Below are positions 41,124-43,239 of a stretch of 43,239 nt of DNA, piece by piece. A model generated the notes under the pieces. That model was not told the DNA's origin. It did no database searches and saw nothing but the letters and a program-made list of their open reading frames with translations. Numbering within the stretch: position 1 is the stretch's first letter; each line of letters opens with the position of its first letter. The DNA comes from Bacillus multifaciens (lineage in GTDB: Bacteria > Bacillota > Bacilli > Bacillales > Bacillaceae_G). A program made the translations under genes and the position numbers. The stretch is from positions 1-43,239 of the forward strand of contig NZ_JAVBXD010000039.1 in assembly GCF_030756675.1 (NCBI RefSeq), in the 5' to 3' direction.

Positions 41124-41993
41124 CTAACCTCTGATGACTTTTATTGTAACTATGTATAAAAAAATTGTACAAAACAATAAAAAACAAGAAAAATAGCCTT
41201 CCACCTGACCCTTTCTGGTCAGGTGAAGGGCTATTTTTTTCATGTTTTGGCAGGCTGCGGTGAGATATGCCTGCATTTGGACAGATTTCACCCCTCGGAA
41301 CCGAGCGTATCGATAGCCATGTAGCTCTTTCGCATCGGCAAAACTTCGCTCAATTGTAGAACAGCGTACTTTATATAGTCGTTTTCCAGTTTTCGTTCGC
41401 TTGTATGCTCGTGCAATATCTTTATAATCTTCCCAAATATGACGCGTAATCTCTCGACGCTTTTGAGTCGTTGAAAAACAATCAGGACGCAAAGGACAAA
41501 CTGCACAATCTTTTGCGTCCGCTTTATAATGACGATATCCTTCTCGATCGGTTGTCGCATACTTCATAATACATCCCATTGGACATGCAAATACATCACT
41601 TTCAGAAACGTAATCAAATAATCGTCGCGGAACTTCTTTATTTTTATTGCCAAATCGGCGATATCCCATCACCATAAAAATATTTTGTTCTGATAGTTTC
41701 TTACAGATATGTCCTGTAAAATACCCTGCATCCAGTGCTATCGCTTCTACTTGAAAATGGAATTTTTGAATTTGAGCTTGAAGGCGTGCCAAATACACCT
41801 CGGAATCTGCCACATTTCCAGGTGTAATATATGTATCCGTAATGATATTGTATTTTGCATCAACTGTTCGATGATCTAAATAGTGAAAGCCATTTGGTTT
41901 TCCATCTCTCATTAAAAAACCACTGTCTGGATCTGTTGTACTTTCGCGAGTTTTATCTTTTGTGGCAACACCTTCCTTTTTAGGCTTTAAAGC
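41124..41993 (-). CDS. IS1182 transposase, C-terminal frame (-1)
   Basis: Reading from 41993 in the -1 frame gives ALKPKKEGVATKDKTRES, TDPDSGFLMRDGKPNGFHYL, then the second catalytic Asp in AIALDAGYFTGHICKK, a CPMGC/CAVCPLRPDC cysteine cluster and the Glu region CSTIERSFADAKELHGYRYA, completing the DDE triad. Joined to the first frame the product would have about 478 residues, normal for IS1182 transposases. There is no good independent start in this frame at the junction. Either programmed -1 frameshifting makes the full enzyme or this copy carries an indel in an A6 run. Confidence 0.8.
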   Translation of the reverse strand, partial: ALKPKKEGVATKDKTRESTTDPDSGFLMRDGKPNGFHYLDHRTVDAKYNIITDTYITPGNVADSEVYLARLQAQIQKFHFQVEAIALDAGYFTGHICKKLSEQNIFMVMGYRRFGNKNKEVPRRLFDYVSESDVFACPMGCIMKYATTDREGYRHYKADAKDCAVCPLRPDCFSTTQKRREITRHIWEDYKDIARAYKRTKTGKRLYKVRCSTIERSFADAKELHGYRYARFRGVKSVQMQAYLTAACQNMKKIALHLTRKGQVEGYFSCFLLFCTIFLYIVTIKVIRG

Positions 41994-42559
41994 TTTTTTC
42001 CATGATCCTCACGATCTTGTGTGACTGCCGCTTCCAATTCTTCCATATAAGATTTAGGTTTTTCTTGTTTTACTTTATGAATAAACTTATTTTTATTGGC
42101 ATTCGCTTTGATATGAGTAGAATCTGTCATCAATGCACGACCACCTACCATGCGATGCTCCGTAGCTTGATGTACAATTTCATCAAAGATTTCTTCAAAA
42201 ATATTTGTATGAATAAAACGAGTCCGACGATTCCAGCTAATTGTGGAATGATCTGGTACAGTATCAGATAAAGAAAATCCTAAAAACCAACGATAGGCAA
42301 CATTCATTTTAATTTCTTTTTCTAATTGGCGTTCAGATCGAATTCCGTAAAAATAACCGATAAACATCATCTTAAATAAAACAATTGGATGAATCGAAGG
42401 TCTTCCGTTGTTTTCGCAATAATAGGGACGTAGTTTTTCTTCTATGAAATGAAAATCAATTGTTGCCTCAATGGCACGAAGGAAATGGTCTTGTGGAACT
42501 AACTCTTCTACAGAAATTGTTACGCGCTCATCACGATGATTTTTCAGTGCTCCCATCAT
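41987..42559 (-). CDS. IS1182 transposase, N-terminal frame
   Basis: From MMGALKNHRDERVTISVEEL the protein has the N-terminal IS1182 region (FKMMFIGYFYGIRSERQLEK) and the first catalytic Asp in MTDSTHIKANANKNKF. It stops at HGKKL. The last codons are GGA-AAA-AAG-CTT-TAA, in which A-AAA-AAG (41999-41993) is a classic -1 slippery heptamer; shifting back one base continues directly into the second frame. AAAGGAG lies upstream of the ATG at 42559. Confidence 0.85.
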   Translation of the reverse strand: MMGALKNHRDERVTISVEELVPQDHFLRAIEATIDFHFIEEKLRPYYCENNGRPSIHPIVLFKMMFIGYFYGIRSERQLEKEIKMNVAYRWFLGFSLSDTVPDHSTISWNRRTRFIHTNIFEEIFDEIVHQATEHRMVGGRALMTDSTHIKANANKNKFIHKVKQEKPKSYMEELEAAVTQDREDHGKKL

Positions 42560-42657
42560 GGGGCATCGCTCCTTTGCATCTTTTTTATCAGTGTTGACAG
42601 ATAAAAAGATGTTCAGACACAAAAACAGGCTGTGGAGAAGGCTTTCTCCACAGCCTG

Positions 42658-42690
42658 AAAAAACACACCTCAATAAGAGGTGTGTTTTGT
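42658..42690. terminator. Terminator hairpin of the flagellin gene, right copy of the IS target duplication
   Basis: The same 33 bases as at 41063-41095. On the minus strand it follows the flagellin stop by about 16 bases with a T run, so it is the working flagellin terminator. Confidence 0.9.
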
Positions 42691-42706
42691 ATATCACACA
42701 AATGAA

Positions 42707-43239
42707 TTATTGTAATAATTTGCTGATCATTTGTGGAGTTTGGTTTGCTTGAGAAAGCATGCTGATACCAGCTTCGTTTAAGATTTTGAATTTAGTCATT
42801 TCAGACATTTCTTTAGCCATATCAGCGTCTTCGATTTGAGAAGCAGATGCAGCCATGTTTGTAGATTGGCTATTTAAGTTTTCTACGTTAAAGCCTAAAC
42901 GGTTTAATGTAGCACCAAGTCCTGCACGTTTTTCAGCAACTTTTGCTAGAGCATCATCAACAGCCTTAACAGCTTTTAAAGCTTCATCTGTAGTGCTGAT
43001 AAGGGCTACACCAGCACCCGCAGCATCACCTTTTTTAACGAGTAATTTCTCTGCATTAGATTGATCTAATTTAACTGTGATTTGTTGAGCAGCTTGGTCA
43101 CTATCAAGTGTTTCGATAGCGATATTTTGGCCGTCAGCATTTAATAATTTTTTACTGTTGAATTCAGTATTATCAGCAACGTAATCGATTTGATCTTGTA
43201 GAGATTTAAACTCATTGTCTAGAGCTTTTTGGTTGTCAG
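42707..43239 (-). CDS. Flagellin, C-terminal part (gene continues beyond window)
   Basis: The minus-strand reading ends with EDADMAKEMSEMTKFKILNE, AGISMLSQANQTPQMISKLL and Q-stop, the highly conserved flagellin C-terminal D0/D1 helices; before that is LGATLNRLGFNVENLNSQST. About 177 residues are visible; the N-terminal helices lie outside. It is the filament subunit, exported with FliS and capped by FliD. It is transcribed toward mogR, opposite to the rest of the cluster. hag/fla naming is not attempted because the group often has several flagellin genes. Confidence 0.95.
   Translation of the reverse strand, partial: DNQKALDNEFKSLQDQIDYVADNTEFNSKKLLNADGQNIAIETLDSDQAAQQITVKLDQSNAEKLLVKKGDAAGAGVALISTTDEALKAVKAVDDALAKVAEKRAGLGATLNRLGFNVENLNSQSTNMAASASQIEDADMAKEMSEMTKFKILNEAGISMLSQANQTPQMISKLLQ

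Larger units (their letters stand above)
41096..42657 (-). mobile_element. IS1182-family insertion sequence
   Basis: A 1562-bp element bounded by imperfect inverted ends: CAGAGTGTTGGGAAACCC at the left and CAGGCTGTGGAGAAAGCC at the right (read inward), 13 of 18 identical; each end also folds as a hairpin. It is flanked by a 33-bp direct repeat made of the target terminator. It codes for a DDE transposase on the minus strand in two overlapping frames. The long palindromic target duplication agrees with what is known of the IS1182 family. Confidence 0.88.

Overview
The window is low-GC DNA from a member of the Bacillus cereus group. The grounds are the motility-cluster layout (motAB, cheY-cheA, a large FliY, flgK-flgL-fliD-fliS, flgB-flgC-fliE to flgE, cheV, mogR, flagellin) and at least 15 copies of an interspersed repeat of about 190 bp that matches my recollection of the group-specific bcr1 element. 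This is recognition by eye; no search was run.

Bases 1-2900 are a decayed mobile-element zone. A TnpB gene entering from outside the window is followed by a structured RNA-like segment closed by a long inverted repeat. Then come truncated pieces of a radical SAM/SPASM gene, an inverted internal piece of anaerobic ribonucleotide reductase (nrdD, with a frameshift in an A8 run) and the C-terminal half of a ywiC-like gene.

Bases 3000-7550 hold a methyltransferase and a compact anaerobic/NO-defence module: a flavodiiron protein, an NAD(P)H/FAD rubredoxin-type reductase, a stand-alone rubredoxin, and a Crp/Fnr regulator. Two TGTGA-N6-TC(A/C)CT boxes, one before the operon and one before the regulator gene, sit at the same -41.5 geometry relative to a TATAAT. 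This suggests activation of the operon and autoregulation by the regulator.

Bases 7700-10400 hold housekeeping or accessory genes: an NfsA-like nitroreductase, a ZmaR-type GNAT acetyltransferase and a YfbR-like HD phosphohydrolase.

Bases 10400-40312 are the motility and chemotaxis region. In order: motAB, cheY, cheA, fliY (with a duplicated CheC module), two unrecognised membrane-linked proteins, cheR and a partner on the minus strand, a YaaR-family gene, an FlgN-like gene, flgK, flgL, fliD, fliS, a FliT-like gene, the flgB-to-fliI basal body/export operon, fliJ-fliK-flgD-flgE, two unknowns, cheV and the motility repressor mogR. Repeat copies occupy most of the larger intergenic gaps, usually ending just before the next gene's ribosome-binding site.

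Bases 40313-42700 are again mobile-element debris: an internally deleted IS3/IS150-like remnant, a repeat copy split by a group II intron-like RNA remnant, and a 1.56-kb IS1182-family element that landed in, and duplicated, a 33-bp terminator. The window ends inside a flagellin gene on the minus strand, convergent with mogR.
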